Shown: positions 17,734 through 25,596 of the stretch, piece by piece
How positions within the stretch are numbered: the stretch's first letter is position 1
Layout of the letters: every line of letters starts with the position of its first letter
NCBI GenBank assembly: GCA_938074135.1
Contig: CALJFL010000046.1
Coordinates: 1 to 32,523, forward strand
Reading direction: 5' to 3'
Origin: an uncultured Halieaceae bacterium
GTDB taxonomy: Bacteria; Pseudomonadota; Gammaproteobacteria; Pseudomonadales; Halieaceae
Length of the DNA: 32,523 nt
The notes under the pieces: generated by a model
The model's input: the letters and a program-made list of their open reading frames with translations, nothing else
What the model was told of the DNA's origin: nothing
The model's database searches: none
Translations under genes and position numbers: made by a program

Positions 17734-17762
17734 TTATCCACAACTTCGTCTGTGGATAACTA
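17731..17762. repeat. Perfect 12-bp inverted repeat carrying two DnaA boxes
   Basis: Two 12-base arms, TAGTTATCCACA (17731-17742) and TGTGGATAACTA (17751-17762), flank an 8-base loop ACTTCGTC. Each arm contains the consensus DnaA box TTATCCACA (17734-17742 on plus, 17751-17759 on minus), so the boxes face each other. A third, one-mismatch box (TGTGGATAG) is at 17931-17939. In RNA this would be a strong hairpin that includes the reductase stop codon, but no T-run follows on the plus strand. Confidence 0.7.
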
Positions 17763-18067
17763 TGGGGATAGGCCGATCACCAGCGCCGGCGTTGTCGGCC
17801 CGCCCCACCGCCGTGCCCGTGGCTCCGAAAACGGCTTTACAACTCTAAATCAATAACTTACCAGTTTTTTATAGGGTCATTGCGTCCTGCAAACCGCAAA
17901 ACCCTATAAATAAAGTATCTACCGCTGCCGTGTGGATAGAGTTCATGAGTGCAGGTTGGTAGTCACTCACCGCTGGGGCCGCATGAATCGAAGACCTGCC
18001 GATCGACAAAGGTCGCTGCTGCCTAAAAAGTGCGGCTATTGGTCGCGTTATAAGCCAAACGACTTAG
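17734..18067. other. 334-bp non-coding gap between convergent genes
   Basis: No convincing gene is present. The gap holds the DnaA-box inverted repeat at its left edge, an AT-rich stretch (~17836-17922), a second inverted repeat at 17868-17910 and a third weak DnaA box at 17931-17939. Since both flanking genes end here, it should contain no promoter for either. A short frame starting near 17932 runs into the rlmKL 3' end but has no ribosome site or recognisable content. Confidence 0.6.
17868..17910. repeat. 10-bp inverted repeat with nested inner stem
   Basis: TTTATAGGGT (17868-17877) pairs perfectly with ACCCTATAAA (17901-17910). Within the 23-base loop, TTGCG (17880-17884) pairs with CGCAA (17895-17899). 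The outer stem is preceded by T6 and followed by AAATAAA, so neither strand has the T-run of an intrinsic terminator. It could be a regulator site, a structured RNA or a remnant of a mobile element end. Confidence 0.6.
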
Positions 18068-20248
18068 CTATGGATGCCTTATCTGCCAGCATTGGTGAAT
18101 GCGGGCGTTGCGCTGAAAATCCGGATCCAGCGTCTGGCGGGTAATATCCGTACAGTCGAAGTCCTGCTCTACCTGTGGACCGAGCTTGAATCCCCGTCGG
18201 TTGTTAGAGAAGTACAAGCTACCTCCGCGGCGCAGCCGCTGCATTGCCGAGGCCACCAGCGCAACATGGTCACGCTGAACGTCGAAGTCAGCGGCCGCGC
18301 CCGATGTGTTGGAGAACGAAGGCGGGTCAAGCATGATCAAGTCAAACTGCTGCTCGTTCTCATCCAGCCAATCGCGACAGTCAGCCCTGACCACATGGTT
18401 GCGGCTTTCCGCCAGGCCATTGGCCGCCAGATTCTTGCGTAGCCAGGCAAGGTAAGTATTCGACGTATCGACACTGGTCGTAGATCGGGCGCCGGCCATC
18501 GCGGCATGCACGGTCGCACTGCCGGTATAGCAAAACAGATTCAGAAAATCCTTACCCGGGCTTTCCGCAGCGAGTCGCAGGCGCAGCGGACGATGATCGA
18601 GAAACAGACCGGTATCGATGTAATCGTGCAGGTTTACCAGCAGCTTAACCTGGCCCTCGCGCACCGCCAGCAACTCTCCACGGCTGTCCTGTTTCTGGTA
18701 TTGTCCCGCCCCGCGCTGGCGACTGCGCTGCTTGTAGACGATGCGGTCCTCGGGCATTGCCAACGCCCCCGGCAAAGCGGCAGCGATTTCCGCAAGACGC
18801 CGTGCGGCAGCTTCCTCGGCCACGTCCTTCGGTGCCCGATACTCCGCTACGTGGGCATGCCCATCATAGATATCTACAGCCACGGCGTACTCCGGCATAT
18901 CGGCATCGTACAAGCGGTAACAACTGACCCCCTCACGCTTGACCCAGCTGGCCAGCCGTTTACGATTCTTGCGGATCCTGTTGCCGAACATACTGGCGCC
19001 TTCAGACAGCTCCTGCTCGCTCGTTGGAGCCGCAGCCGACTGCGACCTGGCAGCGACCGATGGCCGAAAGGCGTTGTCCTTCAATTCGAACAACAGGAGG
19101 CTGGATTCAAGTGCACCATTCCATAGCGTATAGCGCTTGTGACTGCGCAGGCCAATGGCACGGCCGAGGTCCAGGTCGGCAGTGAACACGGCCGCCTGCC
19201 AACCCTCGAATTCCCGGGCCATAGCCTCACCTAACTGCTGATACAAATAGCTGAGGCTGGCCTTTTCACCCAACCGCTCCCCGTAGGGCGGATTGCAGAT
19301 AATCAATCCCTCGTCCAGCGCGATATGACTGGGTTTCTTCAATTCAGACAATGACTTGCATGACACTCTTATCACTTTGTCGAGGTCGGCGCTGGCAATA
19401 TTCTGCTGCGCCGCGCGTATCACTCTGGGGTCGGCGTCGTAGCCCCTGATCTCGGGTAACTGCCTCGACCTGCCCTGCTCTGCCCTGGCCTGCGCATCGG
19501 CCCGAATCATTCGCCACTGCTGCGCGTTATGGCCGAGCCAGTGCTCAAAACCGAACTGCTGGCGATTCAGCCCGGGGGCGATATCAGCGACCATCAGGGC
19601 GCCCTCCAGCAACAGTGTGGCCGAGCCACACATCGGGTCGATAAGAGCACCGCCGCGCGCGGCGATACCGGGCCAGTCCGCCCGCAACAGCAGGGCCGCT
19701 GCCAGGTTCTCCTTCAATGGTGCTTCACCGGCCTGCCGGCGATAGCCACGCCGATGAAGACTGCCACCGGAGAAATCCAGCGATACATGCAGTTTCGATT
19801 TCACCAATCGCAGGTTGAGCCGTACGCCGGGGTTTTTGCGATCGACCGAAGGGCGAACGCCATCGTTGTCTACAAACCAATCGACAATCGCATCCTTGCT
19901 TTTTTGCGCGCCGAACTGGGTATTGCGGATGGCATCGTTCTGACCGAGGAAGTCGATAGCGAGCGTGCTGCTGGGCTTGAAGACAGTATTCCAGGGTATC
20001 TCCCGCAGCCCGTTATAAAGGCTCTCGGCATCGGTCACCGGGAAATTTTGCAACGGCATCAGGATTCGATTGGCCAGGCGCGACCAGAGACAGGCCCGGT
20101 AGGCGATCGCCGTCGGCCCCTCAAAGTATACGCCGGCCACGGTTTCGCGAGTGGACTGGGCCCCCAGCGTGGTCAACTCATGCGCCAACAAAGATTCAAT
20201 ACCCTTAGGACAGGCGGCAAACCACGTGGGCAGTGGTGATTCGGTCAC
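18068..20248 (-). CDS. rlmKL: Fused 23S rRNA methyltransferase RlmKL
   Basis: A fusion enzyme that methylates 23S rRNA at G2445 (N2, RlmL half) and G2069 (N7, RlmK half). The 726 residues contain an N-terminal THUMP region (~10-160), an SAM site DPMCGSATLLLEGA (204-217) with catalytic NPPYGERLG (319-327), and a second methyltransferase domain with LNLFCYTGSATVHA (~569-582) and DPPSFS (641-646). The start is GTG at 20248 with GAGGTGA about 4 bases upstream, 9 bases after the stop of the XRE-type gene, so the two are probably co-transcribed. The fused form is typical of gammaproteobacteria. Confidence 0.96.
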   Translation of the reverse strand: MTESPLPTWFAACPKGIESLLAHELTTLGAQSTRETVAGVYFEGPTAIAYRACLWSRLANRILMPLQNFPVTDAESLYNGLREIPWNTVFKPSSTLAIDFLGQNDAIRNTQFGAQKSKDAIVDWFVDNDGVRPSVDRKNPGVRLNLRLVKSKLHVSLDFSGGSLHRRGYRRQAGEAPLKENLAAALLLRADWPGIAARGGALIDPMCGSATLLLEGALMVADIAPGLNRQQFGFEHWLGHNAQQWRMIRADAQARAEQGRSRQLPEIRGYDADPRVIRAAQQNIASADLDKVIRVSCKSLSELKKPSHIALDEGLIICNPPYGERLGEKASLSYLYQQLGEAMAREFEGWQAAVFTADLDLGRAIGLRSHKRYTLWNGALESSLLLFELKDNAFRPSVAARSQSAAAPTSEQELSEGASMFGNRIRKNRKRLASWVKREGVSCYRLYDADMPEYAVAVDIYDGHAHVAEYRAPKDVAEEAAARRLAEIAAALPGALAMPEDRIVYKQRSRQRGAGQYQKQDSRGELLAVREGQVKLLVNLHDYIDTGLFLDHRPLRLRLAAESPGKDFLNLFCYTGSATVHAAMAGARSTTSVDTSNTYLAWLRKNLAANGLAESRNHVVRADCRDWLDENEQQFDLIMLDPPSFSNTSGAAADFDVQRDHVALVASAMQRLRRGGSLYFSNNRRGFKLGPQVEQDFDCTDITRQTLDPDFQRNARIHQCWQIRHP

Positions 20249-20257
20249 AGGTTCACC

Positions 20258-20959
20258 TCAGGATTTTTTCGGGCGGGGAGCGGCTTTGCGTTTCTTGGCA
20301 GCTGTTTTGCGCGGGGCCTTACGCGCTGGCGTCTTGCGGGCAGCTGGTCTATTAGCCGCTTTCTCTTTTTCCATCACCTCGATAACAAGGTTGGTGGAGC
20401 TTTGCATGTAGTCGATGAATCGCTCATGCTCCTCGTCACTCAGGCCACGCAGGTAGTCGTGCTGACGGTAAATGTTGACGAAACGACGCTCGCGCTCGAA
20501 GTGCTTGGGCAGGGCCATCACTCCCCACTGCTCCAACGTTTTCTCCAGCTGGGGATTGTAAGTCCGCATGAATTTCAGAAGAAACGGGATCGGGTCGTGG
20601 CGAGCGAGCAAGGCTGTGGCGCGCAACATGGTTTCCAATGGCAAAATCGATTCGCCGCTTTCCACGTTTTCCAGCAGGGTCTTGTCTGCCATGCCCAGGT
20701 TTTCGGCCATATCTTTCAGCGAGATACCGGCTGTCTCCCTGGCGTCACGCAGGAAACGGCCGGCCTCTGCCATCGCCTCCAGGCGTTCGGGCTCCAGCGT
20801 GTTGACCAACGCGTTGCGCAACCAGGTTTCGCCAAACATGGCTGTCATCGTGGCTGTGGTGCGGGCAATTTCGAGGGTGCCACCGGCTACCTGCCCAGTC
20901 AGCTTGCGCAGCGCGTTGAACAGTGACGCCTGCTCTTTGTCGATATCGTCGTCGGTCAT
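20258..20959 (-). CDS. XRE-type helix-turn-helix protein with histone-like basic tail
   Basis: A 233-residue protein of unknown name. An XRE/Cro helix-turn-helix spans ~69-125 (FLRDARETAGISLKDMAENLGMADKTLLENVESGESILPLETMLRA in the middle). It is preceded by a mostly helical acidic/neutral N-terminus and followed by a helical domain (~126-200). Residues ~203-233 form an Ala/Lys/Arg/Pro tail (RKTPARKAPRKTAAKKRK) like AlgP or H1-type bacterial histone tails, suggesting non-specific DNA or RNA binding. I chose ATG 20959 (MTDDDIDKEQ); the frame is open 20 codons further upstream, but that stretch is low-quality. It sits directly before rlmKL and diverges from the RND-like gene, so it may regulate either. 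The function is not known. Confidence 0.75.
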   Translation of the reverse strand: MTDDDIDKEQASLFNALRKLTGQVAGGTLEIARTTATMTAMFGETWLRNALVNTLEPERLEAMAEAGRFLRDARETAGISLKDMAENLGMADKTLLENVESGESILPLETMLRATALLARHDPIPFLLKFMRTYNPQLEKTLEQWGVMALPKHFERERRFVNIYRQHDYLRGLSDEEHERFIDYMQSSTNLVIEVMEKEKAANRPAARKTPARKAPRKTAAKKRKAAPRPKKS

Positions 20960-21062
20960 GACTACAGCATAGCGCAACACCGGCCGATTGCGGAGTCTCG
21001 CCTTTTTTCCGCTTACCACGATCTGCTATGGTGGCCAACAATCCAGGTGCCACCGGTAACCC

Positions 21063-22700
21063 ATGTTCCGTCTTATTCGTCACATCCCTGCTCACTGGGT
21101 AGCGCTGATCCAGCGTCACGCCCAGGTGGCATTGTGGATGGTGTTCCTGTGCTCACTGACCGCAGCCCTTGGCAGCCTTCGGCTTATCGCACTGAACCTG
21201 GACCTCGACACACTGATCGGCACGAATGCCGACACTGCCGGCGATGCTCCTTACAAGAACTACCAGGCGGCTTTTCCACAGTTTCGGGATGCCGCCATTG
21301 TGGTGATATCCGGGGACAACCCGCATGAAGTCGACGCAGCCACTGATTCGCTACTGACTGCCTTCCAGCAATCGGGCCGGTACACGCACACAGAGGCGCC
21401 CGGCCGGGATCGGTTTTGGGAAGAACACCGGCTCTACCGTCTAAGTACAGCACAGCTGACCCGCCTGACGGCGCAATTGCAGGAACTGCGGCCAACGCTG
21501 CGCCAGCTGGACTCCGACCCCGGGCTGGCTGGAGTGCTGGATCTACTGCGCCAAATGCTGTTGCAGGACGAGGCAAACCTGGGCCGATCTGAGACAACCC
21601 GCGAACTGCTGACAACTGTGTACACGGCATTGGTCAACCCGGGGCAGCCAGTGGACTGGTTGCATGGCACAATGCCAATGGCCGGCCATACCGGCTATCA
21701 GCTCATACTGCTACAGGGCGAGCAGCGATTCGGTGAGAACACATCCCCGAGGCGAGTTATCGCCGCTACCCACAGCACCATCGCCGAGCTTTCAGCAATA
21801 CACCCTCGCGTGTCGATCCGAGTCACCGGTGACCTGGTCACAGCCGATGAGGAGCTGCAAATCGCACTACTAGGCGTGCGCATCGCTGGTGGACTGTCAT
21901 TGCTGCTACTGGGGTTGGTATGGGCCGCGGGGGTGCGGTCTAGCGCGATAACACCACTGGCTGTGTTTACCGCGTGCATCATCTTGCTGTCGTTTCTTCC
22001 TAATGACTATCGGGGACAGTCCATGCACCACAAGACCACGGAGACCGTGGCTACCCTGGTCGAGTTACAGCGCGAAGGCATATACAGCCACCACGCGATC
22101 GCGCTACTGTCTCCCGTAGAACAGGTGCCAGAACTGACCAGGCGGCTGGAAGCATTGCCCGAAGTAGCGAGAGTCATGTCGCCTCTTGCCAGCATACCTG
22201 CGGATCAAAGCACAAAGTCCACGGGGTTGGCCCCTCTGGCCGACTTCTCCAGGCTGACTCTGGCGACACCAGTGCCCTGGGATTACAGTGCTGCAGACAA
22301 GGCTCGTCAGCAATTGCTGGCGACGCTGCCGGCAGCTACCAATGTCTACGACCTTGAAGACGCCGCCCTGCTGTCGGCCATCGCTTCCAGCCTCGCGCTG
22401 CTCGACGATGAAGCCAGTCTGCGGATGTTACAGGTTGATCTGCTGGACGAGCTGCACCGTCAAATGAAAGAACTACAGAAACAGGTTCTGGCCAAACCTT
22501 TCACCCTGGCAGACCTGCCACCGGCTACGCGGGCCAGGTTAATCGCATCCGATGGCCGTCACCTGATGTCGGCAATACCGGCCCAACACCTCGACAACCA
22601 TGAAGCTATCGATCAGTTTGTGGTGGCGGTCAAGGCGGTAGCGCCGAATGCGGTTGTCGTCCCGGCGATATTCGAGCCGTTGCGGCAAAAATCGCGCTAG
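21063..22700 (+). CDS. Shortened HpnN/MMPL-type RND transporter homologue
   Basis: A 545-residue protein similar in its periplasmic parts to the hopanoid-associated RND family HpnN (MMPL superfamily), whose members are ~850 residues with 12 membrane helices. Here I find TM1 (~22-43), periplasmic loop 1 (44-265, with FPQF, RFWEEHRLYRLS and DPGLAGVLDLL segments), TM2 (~267-289), TM3 (~293-313) and then directly loop 2 (314-545, with TTETVATL, LPEVARV and IPADQSTK). The helices corresponding to TM3-6 and TM8-12 are missing, and with them the intramembrane acidic residues for proton coupling. Three helices still place both loops in the periplasm. The reading frame is intact, with no stops. It may be a domesticated periplasmic lipid-binding scaffold or a decaying gene. 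Its stop shares CTAG with the convergent lipoprotein gene. Confidence 0.75.
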   Translation: MFRLIRHIPAHWVALIQRHAQVALWMVFLCSLTAALGSLRLIALNLDLDTLIGTNADTAGDAPYKNYQAAFPQFRDAAIVVISGDNPHEVDAATDSLLTAFQQSGRYTHTEAPGRDRFWEEHRLYRLSTAQLTRLTAQLQELRPTLRQLDSDPGLAGVLDLLRQMLLQDEANLGRSETTRELLTTVYTALVNPGQPVDWLHGTMPMAGHTGYQLILLQGEQRFGENTSPRRVIAATHSTIAELSAIHPRVSIRVTGDLVTADEELQIALLGVRIAGGLSLLLLGLVWAAGVRSSAITPLAVFTACIILLSFLPNDYRGQSMHHKTTETVATLVELQREGIYSHHAIALLSPVEQVPELTRRLEALPEVARVMSPLASIPADQSTKSTGLAPLADFSRLTLATPVPWDYSAADKARQQLLATLPAATNVYDLEDAALLSAIASSLALLDDEASLRMLQVDLLDELHRQMKELQKQVLAKPFTLADLPPATRARLIASDGRHLMSAIPAQHLDNHEAIDQFVVAVKAVAPNAVVVPAIFEPLRQKSR

Positions 22701-23830
22701 CTACTGGGCAACCCTGTTTCCAGGGCAAAGATCTGCCTCAGGATATCGCGCCACTCTGCGTACTGGTTATCAAGGGTACCGCTGAGCCGGAACACCTTGC
22801 CGCTGGCCTCCAGCACCGTGGGGGCAACCTCGTTATCGAAACCCACCGCCAGCTCGTGCAGGTCCTGTTGCTGTATCTTGGTCCACTTGAATGCGTTATA
22901 GGTTTGCTGCATTGCAGGGAATGTACCCCTGCGCCCCTGACTGTCACGCGCGGCCAGCCGACGCTGATAATCTTCTTTGTAGATAGCCTGCTCGCGCCCG
23001 TACTGGCGCCACAGGTTGTAAGTGGGGCCCATTTCTTGTGAGAGCTGCAAATACTGCTCATCGACAGTATCAATGAACAGATACTCCTGGTTCTGGATAC
23101 GCTGTACGCGCGCCATCATCGGGTCACCGTCCGCCGGCAGTCGCACCGCGGTCAGCAAACCCTGCTCGTCAGTCGCCAGAAAGCCGGCAAAGGCGTCCGG
23201 CGACAATGACTCAGCGTAGCGCAGCTTGGCCACTTCAGGAATCCGGCGCAGCGCCTCCGGTGCCAGTGCATTACGGGCCGCCAGCAGATCGTTCGCGAAT
23301 TGGTTATACAGGTGCTGATAGGGGTCGCCTCCGACAGGGACCGGGTAATCAGCCTCACGCGACTGGTCCTGGTAAACCTGGTCCAGCCAGACCTTGCCGG
23401 TCACATCTACCGCTTTCAGCGCCAGAACCAAATGGAGTCCATCGGAGTATTCAATGCGGCCGGTGATTAGCAAAACAGTGGTATCGTTAGGCTCCGGCAA
23501 TACCCGCACTGGTCCCCAGGCATTACTTTCTACCAGCGTGTCACGCAATCTTACCGGCATATACTGCGCCTCCACCCGCCGAATTTCAGGAAAGATACCC
23601 AGCTTACTGTGGGTAGAGGCGTCTTCAGGGATACCCGGGTCAAATATGGCGATACCGACGTCCAGCAGCGGCACCCCTGAAGGTGACTGGTCCCGTTTTA
23701 AAGCGACGGTACCCACTGGCGCTGGCCAGGCCACCGTCCCATCAGGTACATCGGGGACAGGCGCTTGCCGTTGACTGCCGCTGCAAGCGCTCAGGACAAG
23801 CGCCAGACAAAATGCAATCAGAACTCTCAC
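22697..23830 (-). CDS. Predicted lipoprotein of unknown function (377 aa)
   Basis: The signal peptide ends in a lipobox, VLSAC, with lipidated Cys16 followed by SGS, so an outer-membrane destination is likely (no Asp at +2). The mature part is ~360 residues of soluble alpha/beta character without a family I can name. It includes LLITGRIEYSDGLHLVLALKAVDVTGKVWLDQVY, which resembles the beta-rich region of secreted outer-membrane assembly lipoproteins, and a long charged helical C-terminal half (YGREQAIYKEDYQRRLAARD). The start is GTG at 23830, overlapping the upstream lipoprotein stop as GTGA. It forms a tight unit with that gene and the MBL-fold gene. Confidence 0.7.
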   Translation of the reverse strand: MRVLIAFCLALVLSACSGSQRQAPVPDVPDGTVAWPAPVGTVALKRDQSPSGVPLLDVGIAIFDPGIPEDASTHSKLGIFPEIRRVEAQYMPVRLRDTLVESNAWGPVRVLPEPNDTTVLLITGRIEYSDGLHLVLALKAVDVTGKVWLDQVYQDQSREADYPVPVGGDPYQHLYNQFANDLLAARNALAPEALRRIPEVAKLRYAESLSPDAFAGFLATDEQGLLTAVRLPADGDPMMARVQRIQNQEYLFIDTVDEQYLQLSQEMGPTYNLWRQYGREQAIYKEDYQRRLAARDSQGRRGTFPAMQQTYNAFKWTKIQQQDLHELAVGFDNEVAPTVLEASGKVFRLSGTLDNQYAEWRDILRQIFALETGLPSS

Positions 23831-24537
23831 TGCGCCTCCGTAGTACAGACCCGACCCTTGCTCAGGGTAACCTCACAGGTATAACCGCTACTGCCCGGCT
23901 CAAACCGCCGATAGACTCTGTTAAGCGTAAACGGAGTAGTGACGCGATCAGATACGACCGTTGTGGCGATACTCATCTGTTCACCGGTAGGGCTTCGCGT
24001 CAACACATGCTGGATACTTAGCCCCTCCGGCAGCAGAATGCGAAACAGGAGTTGGTGACCCACCCAGCCACAGGTTTCAGTGCCCAGCGGATTTTCGAGG
24101 ACCATCTGCTTGCCGTCAAAGAACTCACAGGTCAGGGCGAAATTTTCCTCCCGCTTGACCCGGATATCATTCTCGCTTTGTTCGATTTCCAGCAGCGGCG
24201 ACTGGGTGATCATGTCGGCCATCTGCGCCAGACCGATAACAGTCGCCCCGGTATTACTATTGCCGACAGAGATAGTACCGGCGCCCCGCTCATTGCCACC
24301 GCGCTGCGCCCTTCGTTCGGCCTGCCGCTGCAACTCTCGAACCATGGAGTTGAGCCGGGCCTGGATGTTGTCGCTTTTGCTGTAGTCCATTTCCCAGCTG
24401 CCACTGAAATCAACCATATCGACATTACCCACCGGGATAGGTTGAGCCTTGCGCACCTGCTCACCGCCGCCACAGGCAGCCAACTGCGTAAGGGCCAGTA
24501 CGATTACGGGTAAATGTATGAACCGGGAAAACACCAT
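23827..24537 (-). CDS. Predicted lipoprotein, lipocalin-like (236 aa)
   Basis: The signal peptide ends in LAAC (lipidated Cys22, then GGG). The mature part opens with VDFSGSWEMDYSKSD, the 'FSGxWxxDxxKS' beginning seen in small lipocalin-like beta-barrel proteins, then a charged helix (REJ-free segment RELQRQAERRAQRGG) and an all-beta remainder. Cys137, Cys156, Cys221 and Cys231 could form two disulfides in the periplasm. I cannot assign a function. It lies 2 bases after the MBL-fold gene and overlaps the next lipoprotein by 4 bases, so the three are likely made together. Confidence 0.7.
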   Translation of the reverse strand: MVFSRFIHLPVIVLALTQLAACGGGEQVRKAQPIPVGNVDMVDFSGSWEMDYSKSDNIQARLNSMVRELQRQAERRAQRGGNERGAGTISVGNSNTGATVIGLAQMADMITQSPLLEIEQSENDIRVKREENFALTCEFFDGKQMVLENPLGTETCGWVGHQLLFRILLPEGLSIQHVLTRSPTGEQMSIATTVVSDRVTTPFTLNRVYRRFEPGSSGYTCEVTLSKGRVCTTEAQ

Positions 24538-24539
24538 AG

Positions 24540-25526
24540 TCAGTCTGACGTAACCTGCTGTTCACCTGCTGCCTGCGCAACCACCGCAGCTTGCTTTTGC
24601 AGCCATATTGCCAGGCCCTGGGCATTGAGTTCTGCATCCATGGCTAACCGGTCGCGATAGGCCTCGACATCGCCATCTGACGTCAGGGGCCGCAAAGCAT
24701 CCAGGGTGCACTGCAATACGGCCGACCGCATGGCCTCGTGATCACCGGCATAGGCTGGCGCGAGATCCCGGTAAGCGGCAACCTGGGCAAGCAGCGATTG
24801 CTTGGCCAGGTTGTCGTAGGGCAATTCGCCATAGTGCGTCAGATACATACGTTGCGGATGGTAGTGCGCAAGTAATTCGACCGACTCGACAAACAGCGCC
24901 GGATCAAATTGCGTCGGGGTAGTCGCGGGCAAAACAAAGTTGCCGCTGGCAAGCCGCAGGAAGGTATAGCTGATGCCAAACATGTCTCCACTGAACCAGC
25001 CGCGGCTGGTTTCATCCCAGACACAAAAATGGTGATCGGCATGACCGCGGGTATGACGAAACTCCAGTATTGAATCGCCCAGGGTCACCTTGTCGCCGTC
25101 GCCCATCTCGCTAACACGCTCAACAGGTATCGGGGTGATATCGCCATACATACGATGAAAAGCCTGCTCACCATAAACGTCAACCGAACTTGCTACCAGG
25201 CGTGTTGGATCAATCAGGTGCCGCGCACCGCGGGGATGAACGAGTAATTTCGCCGCTGGAAAACGGGCCATGATCGTACCGGCACCCCCGGCGTGATCAA
25301 GATGAACGTGGGTGGGAATAACATAGCGCAATTGTTCGTCGGCTATGCCCTTCTCAGCCAGGCATTGCTCCAGCGATGATAAGGAGTGGGAGGTACCGGT
25401 TTCTATAACGGCGTACTCACCCTCCCGGCCAATTAGATAGAAACAGGCGATTCCCGGCTCAACATAGCCGGCATCAATACAGGTGACTCCGTGATCCAGA
25501 TCAAGCCAGGGAGTAGCGATTTCCAC
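24540..25526 (-). CDS. Metallo-beta-lactamase-fold hydrolase
   Basis: A 328-residue cytoplasmic enzyme of the MBL superfamily. The metal ligands are complete: H73-x-H75-x-D77-H78 (THVHLDHAGG), H162 (RGHADHH), D181 (FSGDMFG) and H231 (LTHYGE). It has the glyoxalase II/RNase-Z-like two-metal arrangement rather than a true beta-lactamase signature, and the C-terminal third is helical. The substrate is unknown; thioester or lactone hydrolysis would suit the acyl-CoA dehydrogenases encoded just upstream. The start is GTG 25526 (MEIATPWLDLDHG) with a poor ribosome site. There are 70 bases to the acyl-CoA dehydrogenase stop, and no terminator is seen. Confidence 0.82.
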   Translation of the reverse strand: MEIATPWLDLDHGVTCIDAGYVEPGIACFYLIGREGEYAVIETGTSHSLSSLEQCLAEKGIADEQLRYVIPTHVHLDHAGGAGTIMARFPAAKLLVHPRGARHLIDPTRLVASSVDVYGEQAFHRMYGDITPIPVERVSEMGDGDKVTLGDSILEFRHTRGHADHHFCVWDETSRGWFSGDMFGISYTFLRLASGNFVLPATTPTQFDPALFVESVELLAHYHPQRMYLTHYGELPYDNLAKQSLLAQVAAYRDLAPAYAGDHEAMRSAVLQCTLDALRPLTSDGDVEAYRDRLAMDAELNAQGLAIWLQKQAAVVAQAAGEQQVTSD

Positions 25527-25596
25527 GTGAGAAACTCTAGAACGACAAAACAGCGGTGAATCCTGTCACACTACACGCGCCCGCAGCAAGCCCCGA

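Noticed and set aside
17734..18067. A replication origin, because of DnaA boxes and an AT-rich patch
   Set aside because: Only two perfect boxes and one weak one, no dnaA/dnaN/gyrB or mnmG/rsmG neighbours and no 13-mer repeat array. A DnaA titration site remains possible, an oriC does not fit.
17932..18144. A 70-codon plus-strand frame in the gap
   Set aside because: It lacks a ribosome site, starts with GTG and runs into the rlmKL coding region on the other strand; composition is not protein-like.
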